From NCBI GenBank assembly GCA_032027145.1, contig JAVSMP010000001.1:3167116-3231115 (forward strand): 64,000 nt of DNA. Direction: 5' to 3'. The notes beneath the pieces were generated by a model. That model did not search any database, was not told the origin of the DNA, and saw only the letters and a list, made by a program, of their open reading frames with translations. The DNA is from Ignavibacterium sp. (GTDB taxonomy: Bacteria; Bacteroidota; Ignavibacteria; Ignavibacteriales; Ignavibacteriaceae). Positions 9,317 to 17,071 of the stretch are shown here, piece after piece. The number at the start of each line of letters is the position of its first letter. Within the stretch, counting starts at the first letter, position 1. Position numbers and translations under genes: made by a program.

Positions 9317-9811
9317 ATGCTTGAAAAGCTGTCAAAAAAAAGCGGGTTAACTAAAACTGAGATAAAAATTTTAGGATTTTTTATATCTGTATTCCTTATT
9401 GGGGTTGTTTACAAAACATTCTTTACAAAGGAAAGCAGTCAATATCTCAGTTTTGATTATGCCAAAGAAGATACAAAATTTTATGCTTTAACATCAGACT
9501 CGGTATCTTTAAATAGTCAAAAAAGTGGCAGTACAAATGTTGATTATAAGCAGGAAGTTTTAGATTTTAACACTCAGAATTTTAAGAATATTAATAAGAA
9601 AATTCTGCCTGCTGAAAAAAGTATAAATCTTAATACAGCTACAGCGGATGAGTTGTCTAATTTACCGGGCATAGGCGTAAAGACAGCTCAAATAATTATA
9701 GAATATCGACATAGTATTAAGAAATTTAAAAGTATTGAACAGCTTTTAAATGTTAAGAACATCGGCGAAAAAAAACTTATGCAAATTAGAAAATATGTTT
9801 ATATCGATTAA
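9317..9811 (+). CDS. ComEA-like helix-hairpin-helix protein
   Basis: The 164-residue protein has one membrane helix near residues 18-36 and a C-terminal double helix-hairpin-helix domain (~residues 100-162: 'INLNTATADELSNLPGIGVK', 'LLNVKNIGEKKLMQIRKY'). This layout, a membrane anchor plus a periplasmic DNA-binding HhH domain, is that of ComEA, which draws incoming DNA through the envelope during natural transformation. The linker between anchor and HhH is longer than in minimal Gram-negative ComEA and is Ser/Lys-rich. It is followed by a small membrane protein and a PilM-like protein, so a pilus or uptake role is plausible. The gene is 52 bases after dnaJ and may be read through from it. Confidence 0.8.
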   Translation: MLEKLSKKSGLTKTEIKILGFFISVFLIGVVYKTFFTKESSQYLSFDYAKEDTKFYALTSDSVSLNSQKSGSTNVDYKQEVLDFNTQNFKNINKKILPAEKSINLNTATADELSNLPGIGVKTAQIIIEYRHSIKKFKSIEQLLNVKNIGEKKLMQIRKYVYID

Positions 9812-9841
9812 CAATAATCAAATTATTTTACCGGAGGAATA

Positions 9842-10414
9842 ATGCCATCCAATAGTTCTAAAAAAAATGAAGATCCTTGGTACCTACATGCTGGATTATA
9901 TCTTATAATTGCAATTCTTACTGTACTACTTATTAAAGTTGCTGTACTTGATCCTCAAGAGCAAATTAATAAAGAGAATTATTTTAAGAAAGAAACCAGA
10001 TTAAGAATGACAAATCTTAAGGAAGCTCAGATACTATGGCAGCATAAAAATGGCTCATTTACTGGCAGCTTAGATAGATTGATTAGTTTTATTAAAAATG
10101 ATAAATATGTTGACAGTGTTCGCAAAGCTTTCGATTCATTAAGACAAAAATCTGCTGATCCATTCAAAGTATTATCTGATGGCACATTTACTCCGGACAG
10201 CTTGTTCTTATCACCCAAAATTAATCAGAGATTTGTTATGGGAATTGACAGTAATGTTGTAAGTGATACTGTTATTAATCCATCTGGTAAAGTTATCCGT
10301 GTTGAAAAGAAAATTGTTAAGGGAACAAAATATTACATCGAAGACCCTGCAGGATATGGTTCAATTGGCAGTCTGGATAATGATGCATTAAAAAATACTG
10401 CTTCCTGGGAATAA
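9842..10414 (+). CDS. Unknown single-pass membrane protein
   Basis: I do not recognise the family. The 190-residue product has a short polar N-terminus, one membrane helix at about residues 17-34 ('AGLYLIIAILTVLLIKVAVL') and a periplasmic part. The stretch 'RMTNLKEAQILWQHKNGSFT' after the helix resembles the alpha-beta start of pseudopilin-like proteins, in which a helix is followed by a short motif and strands. It lacks the prepilin cleavage site, so it is not a classical pilin. The gene has a GGAGGA ribosome site and is followed after 12 bases by the PilM-like gene, which suggests that the two form part of one envelope machine. Confidence 0.65.
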   Translation: MPSNSSKKNEDPWYLHAGLYLIIAILTVLLIKVAVLDPQEQINKENYFKKETRLRMTNLKEAQILWQHKNGSFTGSLDRLISFIKNDKYVDSVRKAFDSLRQKSADPFKVLSDGTFTPDSLFLSPKINQRFVMGIDSNVVSDTVINPSGKVIRVEKKIVKGTKYYIEDPAGYGSIGSLDNDALKNTASWE

Positions 10415-10426
10415 CAATATTGGATA

Positions 10427-11353
10427 ATGGCTGGATTTGAAAATCATATCGGGTTTAATTTGTCCGGCACTAAATTGCAGATTGTTGAAGTTAATTATCT
10501 CAATGATCAGTTTAGACTTGTAAATGTAGATGAAACTTACTTTAATGATCCGATAAATTTTGAAATAGATAAAGAAACAAAAGTCAGCGCCCTTTTGCAG
10601 GGCGCTTTTGATGAATTGCTGATCAAAAAGAATTTCAACAGCAATTCTGCATCCTTTACATTACCTTTCGAACTTTTTCATACAATGCAAATCCCTTATG
10701 ATACCACCTTGCTTTATCAGGATTTGATTGATGAATTCAAATGGGAATTTTCTGTCAACTATCCATTCATCTCTACAAAAAATCTGGTTCTTCAATATTA
10801 CGAAATTGAAAAGGGACCGTTTATTGAAATAAACACAGCACTTGTTTTTGCTGTTCAAAGAAGATACTTACAAATGCTTGATACATTCTGTAAAAAAAAT
10901 AATTTAAAACTGAGATTTGTTGATAATCTCCATATCGCCGCAGAAAGATCACTTTCGGTAAGTAATGCAATCGTTTATAAAGGATTAACTCTCAGTGTTT
11001 ATTTTAATAGTAAATTTCTATCACTTTTTTATGCTTTTAACGGAAGACCTTTATACTTCAAAGTTATTCCTTTAAATGATGCAAGTGAAATTACAGAACA
11101 TTTGTTAAAAGAAACATCAACTTCGTCTATATTAAATATTCAAAGAACACAAATTGAAGCTGCATTTATTTCCGGTGATGAAATATCACCCGCAATTGTG
11201 CATACACTTAAAAAAGTTTTAGGACTTGATTTTATCGCCTTTAATCCTTTTGATAAGATCAGACCAATGCCTGATTTATATGAGAGTAAACTTTATCTTG
11301 AAAAATACAATTCATTTTCTTCTGCGGCTGGTATTGCATTTCGAATAGCATAA
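10427..11353 (+). CDS. PilM-like actin-fold protein
   Basis: The 308-residue protein starts with an actin-like phosphate-1 segment ('IGFNLSGTKLQIVEVNY') and ends with features seen in PilM of type IV pili: 'AAFISGDEISPAIVHTLKKV', then 'LDFIAFNPFDKIRPMP' and a closing 'SFSSAAGIAFRIA'. PilM is a cytoplasmic actin-fold protein that binds the N-terminus of PilN and links the pilus motor to the envelope. The canonical Gly-rich phosphate loop is changed (NLSGTK), so nucleotide binding may be altered. PilN, PilO and PilQ are absent here. The neighbouring membrane protein may take the partner role. Family call is moderate; function inferred. Confidence 0.65.
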   Translation: MAGFENHIGFNLSGTKLQIVEVNYLNDQFRLVNVDETYFNDPINFEIDKETKVSALLQGAFDELLIKKNFNSNSASFTLPFELFHTMQIPYDTTLLYQDLIDEFKWEFSVNYPFISTKNLVLQYYEIEKGPFIEINTALVFAVQRRYLQMLDTFCKKNNLKLRFVDNLHIAAERSLSVSNAIVYKGLTLSVYFNSKFLSLFYAFNGRPLYFKVIPLNDASEITEHLLKETSTSSILNIQRTQIEAAFISGDEISPAIVHTLKKVLGLDFIAFNPFDKIRPMPDLYESKLYLEKYNSFSSAAGIAFRIA

Positions 11354-11369
11354 TTTTACCGGTAATGCG

Positions 11370-11924
11370 ATGAGAATAAGAATCATTTCCGGAATATTTA
11401 AAGGAAGATTTATTACTGTGCCTCAGTCCAGAGAGATTCGCCCCACAACTGACAGAGTAAAAGAAACATTGTTCAATTTACTTAATAACAGAATTGATTT
11501 TGACGGGATTGAAGTTCTGGATTTTTATTCAGGTTCAGGCTCACTCGGATTAGAGTGTATTAGCCGAGGGGCAAAGCATGTTACTTTTGTTGAACGAGAC
11601 TTTAAGATATATAAAAACCTATTGGAAAATATTAAATCGCTTAGTGTTGAAGATTACTGCAAAGTGATACGAATGAATGCAACAGACTATTCTAATAAAA
11701 TGCCTGATAAACAGTATGATCTTATACTTGCTGATCCGCCATTTTTTAAAGATGATATCTACGAGGTAGTTAAAAATATTTTGCAAAACAATTATCTTAA
11801 AAACGATGCAAGAATGGTTGTTGAACGATCTGTTCAAACTAAAGTTAAAGATATAGAAAATTTTAAAACTGAGCCGTTCAAAATTATCGGCGACTCCTGC
11901 CTTTATGAGATATTTCAAAAATAA
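11370..11924 (+). CDS. rsmD: 16S rRNA (guanine966-N2)-methyltransferase RsmD
   Basis: This 184-residue protein has the RsmD layout. The N-terminal 'MRIRIISGIFKGRFI' and 'RPTTDRVKETLFNLL' are the family signature. The SAM-binding motif I is 'VLDFYSGSGSLGLECISRGA', and the catalytic motif IV is DPPF ('YDLILADPPFFKDD'), which places the target guanine amine. It methylates G966 of 16S rRNA during 30S assembly. It is followed 86 bases later by coaD, an arrangement (rsmD-coaD) common in many bacteria. Confidence 0.95.
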   Translation: MRIRIISGIFKGRFITVPQSREIRPTTDRVKETLFNLLNNRIDFDGIEVLDFYSGSGSLGLECISRGAKHVTFVERDFKIYKNLLENIKSLSVEDYCKVIRMNATDYSNKMPDKQYDLILADPPFFKDDIYEVVKNILQNNYLKNDARMVVERSVQTKVKDIENFKTEPFKIIGDSCLYEIFQK

Positions 11925-12010
11925 TTTTCTGGATTATTTTTTCTATGTTTTTTTATCTAAACCTGATTATCAATAGATTTGATTATACTAAATAAGAAAT
12001 TTATAATGTT

Positions 12011-12490
12011 ATGAAAAGAGTAATTTATCCCGGCACTTTTGATCCTGTAACTTATGGACATATTGATATCGTTAAACGAGCAGTTGATCTTTTTGATGAA
12101 GTTTTTATCACAGTTGCAATTAACCCATCAAAACAGCCGTTGTTTACTACTCAAGAACGAGTTGATATGCTCAGAGAATCATTAAAGGAATTTAGTAATA
12201 AAGTGATAATTGATTCATTTGATGGACTTTTAGTTGAACACGCAAAAAAAGTTGGCGCTATTGCAATTGTAAGAGGTTTAAGACAAATAAGTGATTTTGA
12301 ATTTGAATTTCAAATGGCATTGATGAACCGCAAACTTAGCGGAGATATAACAACTATTTTTTTAATGCCTCACGAGCGTTATACTTATCTTAATTCAACT
12401 GTTATCAGAAATCTTGCATCACTCAAAGCTGATATCAGCAACTTCGTCCCGTCGAATGTACAAGAGGCACTAAAGAAAAAGTTTCGATAG
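12011..12490 (+). CDS. coaD: Phosphopantetheine adenylyltransferase CoaD
   Basis: The 159-residue protein begins with the nucleotidyltransferase motif 'YPGTFDPVTYGHIDIV' containing the (T/H)xGH catalytic site. It continues with 'AIVRGLRQISDFEFEFQMA' and 'YTYLNSTVIRNLA', the second conserved ATP-binding region. It makes dephospho-CoA from phosphopantetheine and ATP, the penultimate step of CoA synthesis. Length is exactly as expected. It is the last plus-strand gene before a long noncoding stretch. Confidence 0.97.
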   Translation: MKRVIYPGTFDPVTYGHIDIVKRAVDLFDEVFITVAINPSKQPLFTTQERVDMLRESLKEFSNKVIIDSFDGLLVEHAKKVGAIAIVRGLRQISDFEFEFQMALMNRKLSGDITTIFLMPHERYTYLNSTVIRNLASLKADISNFVPSNVQEALKKKFR

Positions 12491-13001
12491 CTGTTTATTT
12501 TTCAAACACAATTTTAATCAGCATTATATTACGAGTGATAATACTGTAAGTGAGAAACATAAAAGCAACTGTTCATAACACTAATATCTATCGTTTCAAT
12601 GTATCTTTATTTATAAAGAGAATCTTTTTTAAAAAGGAGTGTTTTACTTTTCTAAATAATCTTTCCTGATAACCTTTCTTCCTCTCTGACAGCTCAGTTT
12701 TCCACTTTAAAACACAAAAAGAAAATTCAATAATAAATTGTTGGAAAGGAATGTCTGTGATGTAAGTTCTGAGATTCTTTGTTAAAAAATTAATCAGGAT
12801 AGATAGATATTCTCTCTTAGTCCGGTACTTTTTTCTAATTTATTCTTTAATCAATTTAACTTCTTTAAGTCAATAATCTCCATTATGATTATTTATAGTG
12901 GGCTTTAAGCGATTTAAATCCTTTTTGAATTATTATATCTTACTTTGGTCAGTAAATTGTAAATAATCATTATTAGTTTGAGTAGAACCGCATTAATTAA
13001 A
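12491..13001. other. Noncoding stretch without a recognised gene
   Basis: About 510 bases between coaD (plus) and the tRNA-Thr terminator (minus) hold no convincing reading frame. The sequence is AT-rich with several T-runs. I saw no recognisable RNA gene, IS remnant or strong hairpin. It lies where transcription from both sides converges. Confidence 0.5.
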
Positions 13002-13030
13002 AAACCCCAAAACATTTAATTTTGGGGTTT
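13002..13030 (-). terminator. Rho-independent terminator after tRNA-Thr
   Basis: A perfect 11-bp inverted repeat (AAACCCCAAAA / TTTTGGGGTTT) encloses a 7-base loop. On the minus strand it is followed by a run of T (13001 downward). It starts 9 bases after the 3' end of the tRNA gene. The A/T flanks make it usable in both directions. Confidence 0.85.
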
Positions 13031-13038
13031 ATTTTTTG

Positions 13039-13111
13039 AGCTGGTGAACGGATTCGAACCGCCGACCGGCTGATTACAAATCAGCTGCTCTACCAGCTGA
13101 GCTACACCAGC
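13039..13111 (-). tRNA. tRNA-Thr, anticodon TGT
   Basis: The minus strand folds as a full cloverleaf of 73 bases. The acceptor stem GCTGGTG pairs with CACCAGC, the D arm contains 'AGCTCAGCTGGTAGAGC', and the T arm contains 'GGTTCGAATCC'. The anticodon stem GCTGA/TCAGC holds the loop TTTGTAA, giving anticodon TGT, which reads ACA threonine codons. The CCA end is not encoded. A strong terminator follows at once, so it is probably a single-gene unit. Confidence 0.97.
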
Positions 13112-13170
13112 GCAATTTTTTGTGTGCCAAAAATAATATTTATTTTTTTGTTGTGCAATTCCTTTTTAAG

Positions 13171-14490
13171 CTAACTTAATTCAACTTGCGAACTAAGACT
13201 GAAGTTGCCAGCTTCGTCATAAACTCTGAATTGAACCATCTTTTGCCTGATCTTTTTGATCAATTCAAATATTAATCCATCAAATTCAAATTTTTCGCCC
13301 ACATCTAAAATTTTACCTGATTTATCTGCAACAAATCCTGCAATAGTATTATACTCATCCGATTCATCCAGTTTAAAATTAAATGTATCATTAAACTCAT
13401 CAATAAACATTGATCCCAGCACATAAAACTTACCATCGGGCAATTTGCTGTAACTTTGTATTTCGCTCTGTGTTTTATCTTTTATCTCTCCAACAATTTC
13501 TTCAAGAATATCTTCTATCGTTACAACACCTTCTGTTCCGCCGTATTCATCAGTTACAATAGCAATTTTTTCTCCTTGTTTTTGCATATCCTTTAAAATT
13601 TCTGAAATAAGTTTTGTTTCCGGGACAAAACATGCAGGTCGAATCAAAGATTTAAGATTTAAATTCCTTTTTTCAATTATCGCACGCATTAAATCTTTAG
13701 TATGAAGTATCCCAACAATGTTATCCAATGAGTTTTCGTAAACAGGAACCAGAGTATGTCCAGACTTAATTATTAAGTTTATGTTTTTCTCATTTTCTTC
13801 ATTCAAATTAACAGCAATCATTTCTGTTCTTGGAATCATTACTTCATCGGCTTTCAAATCATTAAACTCAAAAATATTTTCAATAATTTCCTGGTCTGCT
13901 TCATCAATAGTACCTGATTTTACTCCATCCGAAATTATATCAAGTATTTCATCCTCTGTAGGACGTTCTTGTGAGAAGTTGATCTTTTCTTTAAAGGGTA
14001 ATAAAATAAGATTACTGATTGCTGTTATACCTGAAGTTATAAATTTAAGTGCTTTGGATATTATTAAAATTATCTTAATAGATTTTTTACCAATAGAATC
14101 TGAGTAACGATAAGCAATCGCTTTCGGGACAAGTACATTAAATACCAAAATTATAATTGTAATTACTATTGATGTTATAACAATAGTTATAGCAGTATCT
14201 AAATAGTTGTAAAAACCTGTAAGTGTTAGAGCCTGATTATAAATCCAGTTTGAAAAAATAAGATAGCCTAATACTGAAATTATAACTATTAAAAATTTAG
14301 AAGTGAGCTGAATGCTGCTATACACCTGCTCTTCATTTTTATTCAATTCTTCAAAGTATGGAACATCTTTATCCTGCTTTTGTTTTAGTTCTTCAATTTT
14401 TGATTCACCAAATGATGCTAATGCAATTTCTGATGCTGCAAGAATAAAGTTAATAAATAGAAGCAGTAAAAATACAAGAACCAATTCCAT
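13171..14490 (-). CDS. CNNM/CorC-family membrane protein with CBS domains
   Basis: The 439-residue protein has a DUF21 (CNNM) transmembrane domain at residues ~1-170 and then a paired CBS domain (~200-330; 'VMIPRTEMIAVNL', 'LVPVYENSLDNIVGILHTKD', 'IAIVTDEYGGTEGVVTIEDI'). A CorC/HlyC domain closes it (~345-430). Members transport or regulate Mg2+ or other divalent ions, with ATP sensed by the CBS pair; in Bacteroidetes a relative (GldE) assists gliding-lipoprotein function. No gld neighbours are present, so an ion-transport role is the safer reading. It is transcribed toward the tRNA-Thr gene. Confidence 0.9.
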   Translation of the reverse strand: MELVLVFLLLLFINFILAASEIALASFGESKIEELKQKQDKDVPYFEELNKNEEQVYSSIQLTSKFLIVIISVLGYLIFSNWIYNQALTLTGFYNYLDTAITIVITSIVITIIILVFNVLVPKAIAYRYSDSIGKKSIKIILIISKALKFITSGITAISNLILLPFKEKINFSQERPTEDEILDIISDGVKSGTIDEADQEIIENIFEFNDLKADEVMIPRTEMIAVNLNEENEKNINLIIKSGHTLVPVYENSLDNIVGILHTKDLMRAIIEKRNLNLKSLIRPACFVPETKLISEILKDMQKQGEKIAIVTDEYGGTEGVVTIEDILEEIVGEIKDKTQSEIQSYSKLPDGKFYVLGSMFIDEFNDTFNFKLDESDEYNTIAGFVADKSGKILDVGEKFEFDGLIFELIKKIRQKMVQFRVYDEAGNFSLSSQVELS

Positions 14491-14613
14491 TAAAAATTTA
14501 TTATCCTTCTGTTGTTATTAGATACTACAAAGATAATGCATTATTATAAAATTACATTACAAATTTTTGATTATTATGTTATTTTAAGGCAAACATTATA
14601 ATTTATTAATCGA

Positions 14614-14955
14614 ATGAAGCCAAAACAAATTAAAATCAAAGATAAAGCTGATTTATCAATAACGTGGCAGGATGACAGCATAACAGTTATCCCGTTAAAA
14701 TATCTTAGAGATGAATGCCCTTGCGCAAGCTGCAAAGGCGAAACTATTTTACTTAGAACTTACAGACCACCAAAACCAACTATTTTTTCAGAGAATATGT
14801 ATAAGGTTTCAAATATTAATATTGTCGGTGGTTATGCAATTCAGATTTCATGGAAAGATGGACACGATACCGGTATTTATTCCTGGGATTATTTAAAAAC
14901 TCTTGAAGATGGAATAGATAACAATTCAGAACAAAAGTATAACAGACTTATATGA
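14614..14955 (+). CDS. DUF971 / gamma-butyrobetaine-hydroxylase-like N-terminal domain protein
   Basis: The 113-residue protein consists only of a DUF971 domain: 'LKYLRDECPCASCKGE' with its cysteines, and 'GGYAIQISWKDGHDTGIYSW' followed by 'DYLKTL'. Stand-alone DUF971 proteins occur widely; in some bacteria they are linked to iron-sulfur protein handling, and in eukaryotes the domain forms the N-terminus of butyrobetaine hydroxylases. Cellular role here is unknown. Its stop codon overlaps the start of the RNA methyltransferase gene (ATGA), so the two are translationally coupled. Confidence 0.88.
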   Translation: MKPKQIKIKDKADLSITWQDDSITVIPLKYLRDECPCASCKGETILLRTYRPPKPTIFSENMYKVSNINIVGGYAIQISWKDGHDTGIYSWDYLKTLEDGIDNNSEQKYNRLI

Positions 14956-15716
14956 TCTCAAAAAACGATCTTAAATATTATTCATCTCTATTAATTAAAA
15001 AATATCGCACTCAAGAAGAAAAATTTATTGTTGAAGGATTAAAAATTGTTGAAGAGGGATTAAACAGTAATTATTCCAACGAGGTTGTTTTTGTAACTCC
15101 GCTATTTGCTGAATCATTTTCTGAAATTGTTTCTTTATTAAAGAAAAAAGTTAATAAAATTATTGAATTGAAGTCATCTGAATTTCAGCGAATATCAGAC
15201 ACTAAAGCACCTCAAGGTATAGCCGCTGTTTTCGAGAAAAAATATCCTAAGAGAAAGTTAACTGAATTAAAAGAAAACATACTTGTTCTGATTGATAATA
15301 TTTCTGATCCCGGTAATCTTGGTACAATTATAAGAACTTGCGATTGGTTTGGGATTTATAATATTCTGATAACAAATGAATCTGTTGAATATTTAAATCC
15401 TAAAGTCCTCCGTTCTTCAATGGGTTCTGTTTTTCATCTTAATATTTATGATGAAGTTTTTGAAAATGATATTATTAATCTAAAGTCAGAAGGTTATCAG
15501 ATAATTAGTTCCGATACTAAAGGAAAAAATGTTTTTAATTTTAATCCTGCAGCAAAGTCTGTTCTGGTTTTCTCAAATGAATCTACCGGACCCTCGGAAA
15601 TGATAAGTGGACTTGCTGATAAAACAATTACTATCCCGGGTAAAGGCAGAGCAGAATCACTTAATGTTTCTACGGCAGCAGCAATAATTATTTCAACAAT
15701 TGTAAATAAACAGTAA
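14952..15716 (+). CDS. TrmH/SpoU-family RNA 2'-O-methyltransferase
   Basis: The 254-residue protein has an N-terminal substrate-binding domain ('KYRTQEEKFIVEGLKIVEEG') and a C-terminal knotted SPOUT domain. Its motif 1 is 'NISDPGNLGTIIRTCDWFGI', motif 2 contains 'VFSNESTGPSEM', and motif 3 is 'IPGKGRAESLNVSTAAAII'. The Asn-Glu and Arg residues of the 2'-O-methylation site are present. It resembles the RlmB/TsnR/AviRb group acting on 23S rRNA, but the exact target nucleotide cannot be told. It overlaps the DUF971 gene by four bases. Confidence 0.92.
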   Translation: MISKNDLKYYSSLLIKKYRTQEEKFIVEGLKIVEEGLNSNYSNEVVFVTPLFAESFSEIVSLLKKKVNKIIELKSSEFQRISDTKAPQGIAAVFEKKYPKRKLTELKENILVLIDNISDPGNLGTIIRTCDWFGIYNILITNESVEYLNPKVLRSSMGSVFHLNIYDEVFENDIINLKSEGYQIISSDTKGKNVFNFNPAAKSVLVFSNESTGPSEMISGLADKTITIPGKGRAESLNVSTAAAIIISTIVNKQ

Positions 15717-15737
15717 TATTTTGCTCACTTTAGTCAA

Positions 15738-16937
15738 TTAATCTTTATAAGGATCATAAACATCGGAGCCAGCCATCGCTACACCGATCGGATGTAATCT
15801 GAAAATAATCTTTATTGTATTTCCCATGTAAGAAATAACTTCATCTAATTTTTTATAACATTCGGGAGCTTCATCTGCGCCTGAACCGCGAAGTTCTATT
15901 CCCTTTTGTTTCATTTCAAATTTAACTTTTTCAAAATTCACCTTCCCTCTGCTAACAGACAGAAGTCTGCCGTGTTTCCATTTTTTTCTGCCAGCCGCCT
16001 CGTTCCTGCTCATTGTTCTACCTGCTCCATGAACAGTGGAGTATAAAGCCTGTCTGGAAAGTTCAGAATCAATGCCTTCAACGATAACAGAGTCATCCAT
16101 CATATTTGCACCGATAAATCCGAGTTGTTTAGGAAATGCAGGAGTACAGCCTTTTCTTACAACCCAGTATTTCTCTCCAAAATGTTCTTCTTGCCATGCA
16201 AAGTTGTGATGATTATGCACTTCAAAAGTTTTAGCCGGATTACCTAAAATTCTTAACACCTGCTCTACAACAATATCTCTTCCAGCGTAGGCATATCGAC
16301 CTGCAAGATTTATCGCCTGAATATATGCTTGTCCTATTTCGGATTTAATATCAAAAAGTATTGGTGGAGAATCCATTGAACCTTCACTGACTCTATCTTC
16401 AAATGATTGCCCTTTTGATAGTGCAATAAAACCCATAGTAGTTCTATGTCCAAAACCTCTCGAACCAAAATGAACTCCAATCCACAAATAACCCTCATCA
16501 TCTTCAAAAAGATCTACAAAATGATTACCGCTGCCAACTGTTCCAAGTTGTTCCTTAGCTAAATTAATAAGTTTTCTTTGCTGCTTAAATTCAGAAGATG
16601 CAATTTTATCAATAACCTCGTGGTCAACCGGTTGATTATTTTTTCTTCCCATACCAAATGAAATTTGCGAATAAATCTCATCCATTATTTTCGGCAATTC
16701 AATCATATCTGCTTTGATGTCAGTTCTAACTGCTTTATTCCCGCATGCAATATCAAATCCGACACCGGAAAGAGAAATCTTATTTTTGTATGCTACTGCT
16801 CCGCCAATCGGGTGGCTGTACCCGTAATGTGCATCTGCGGTTAATACGCCGATATCATTTTCAGATGTACATCTATCAATCTGAGCAATAGATTTTTCAT
16901 CTATTATTTCTTCTCCGAATATTTTAATACGTTTCAT
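15738..16937 (-). CDS. rtcB: RtcB-family RNA-splicing ligase
   Basis: The product is ~399 residues, close to bacterial RtcB (408). Metal- and GMP-binding motifs are visible: 'GVGFDIACGNKAVRT' (conserved Asp and Cys), 'GTVGSGNHFVDLF' (His), 'EVHNHHNFAWQE' (His pair) and 'VHGAGRTMSR' beside the guanylylated histidine. RtcB joins 2',3'-cyclic phosphate or 3'-phosphate RNA ends to 5'-OH ends using GTP and Mn2+, for RNA repair. I start at 16937 (MKRIKIFGEE), although an ATG five codons upstream at 16952 is in frame. No RtcA or RtcR lies nearby. Confidence 0.92.
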   Translation of the reverse strand: MKRIKIFGEEIIDEKSIAQIDRCTSENDIGVLTADAHYGYSHPIGGAVAYKNKISLSGVGFDIACGNKAVRTDIKADMIELPKIMDEIYSQISFGMGRKNNQPVDHEVIDKIASSEFKQQRKLINLAKEQLGTVGSGNHFVDLFEDDEGYLWIGVHFGSRGFGHRTTMGFIALSKGQSFEDRVSEGSMDSPPILFDIKSEIGQAYIQAINLAGRYAYAGRDIVVEQVLRILGNPAKTFEVHNHHNFAWQEEHFGEKYWVVRKGCTPAFPKQLGFIGANMMDDSVIVEGIDSELSRQALYSTVHGAGRTMSRNEAAGRKKWKHGRLLSVSRGKVNFEKVKFEMKQKGIELRGSGADEAPECYKKLDEVISYMGNTIKIIFRLHPIGVAMAGSDVYDPYKD

Positions 16938-17071
16938 CCGACAGCTAATCACTTAGTAATAAACAATAAGAAAATAAAGGTGTTAATCAACCTTAATAAA
17001 AACAAAATTGTCAGTTCTGAATACAAACTAAAGTAATACTCTTACTGCAGTAACTTTTGAACATTATTTGT

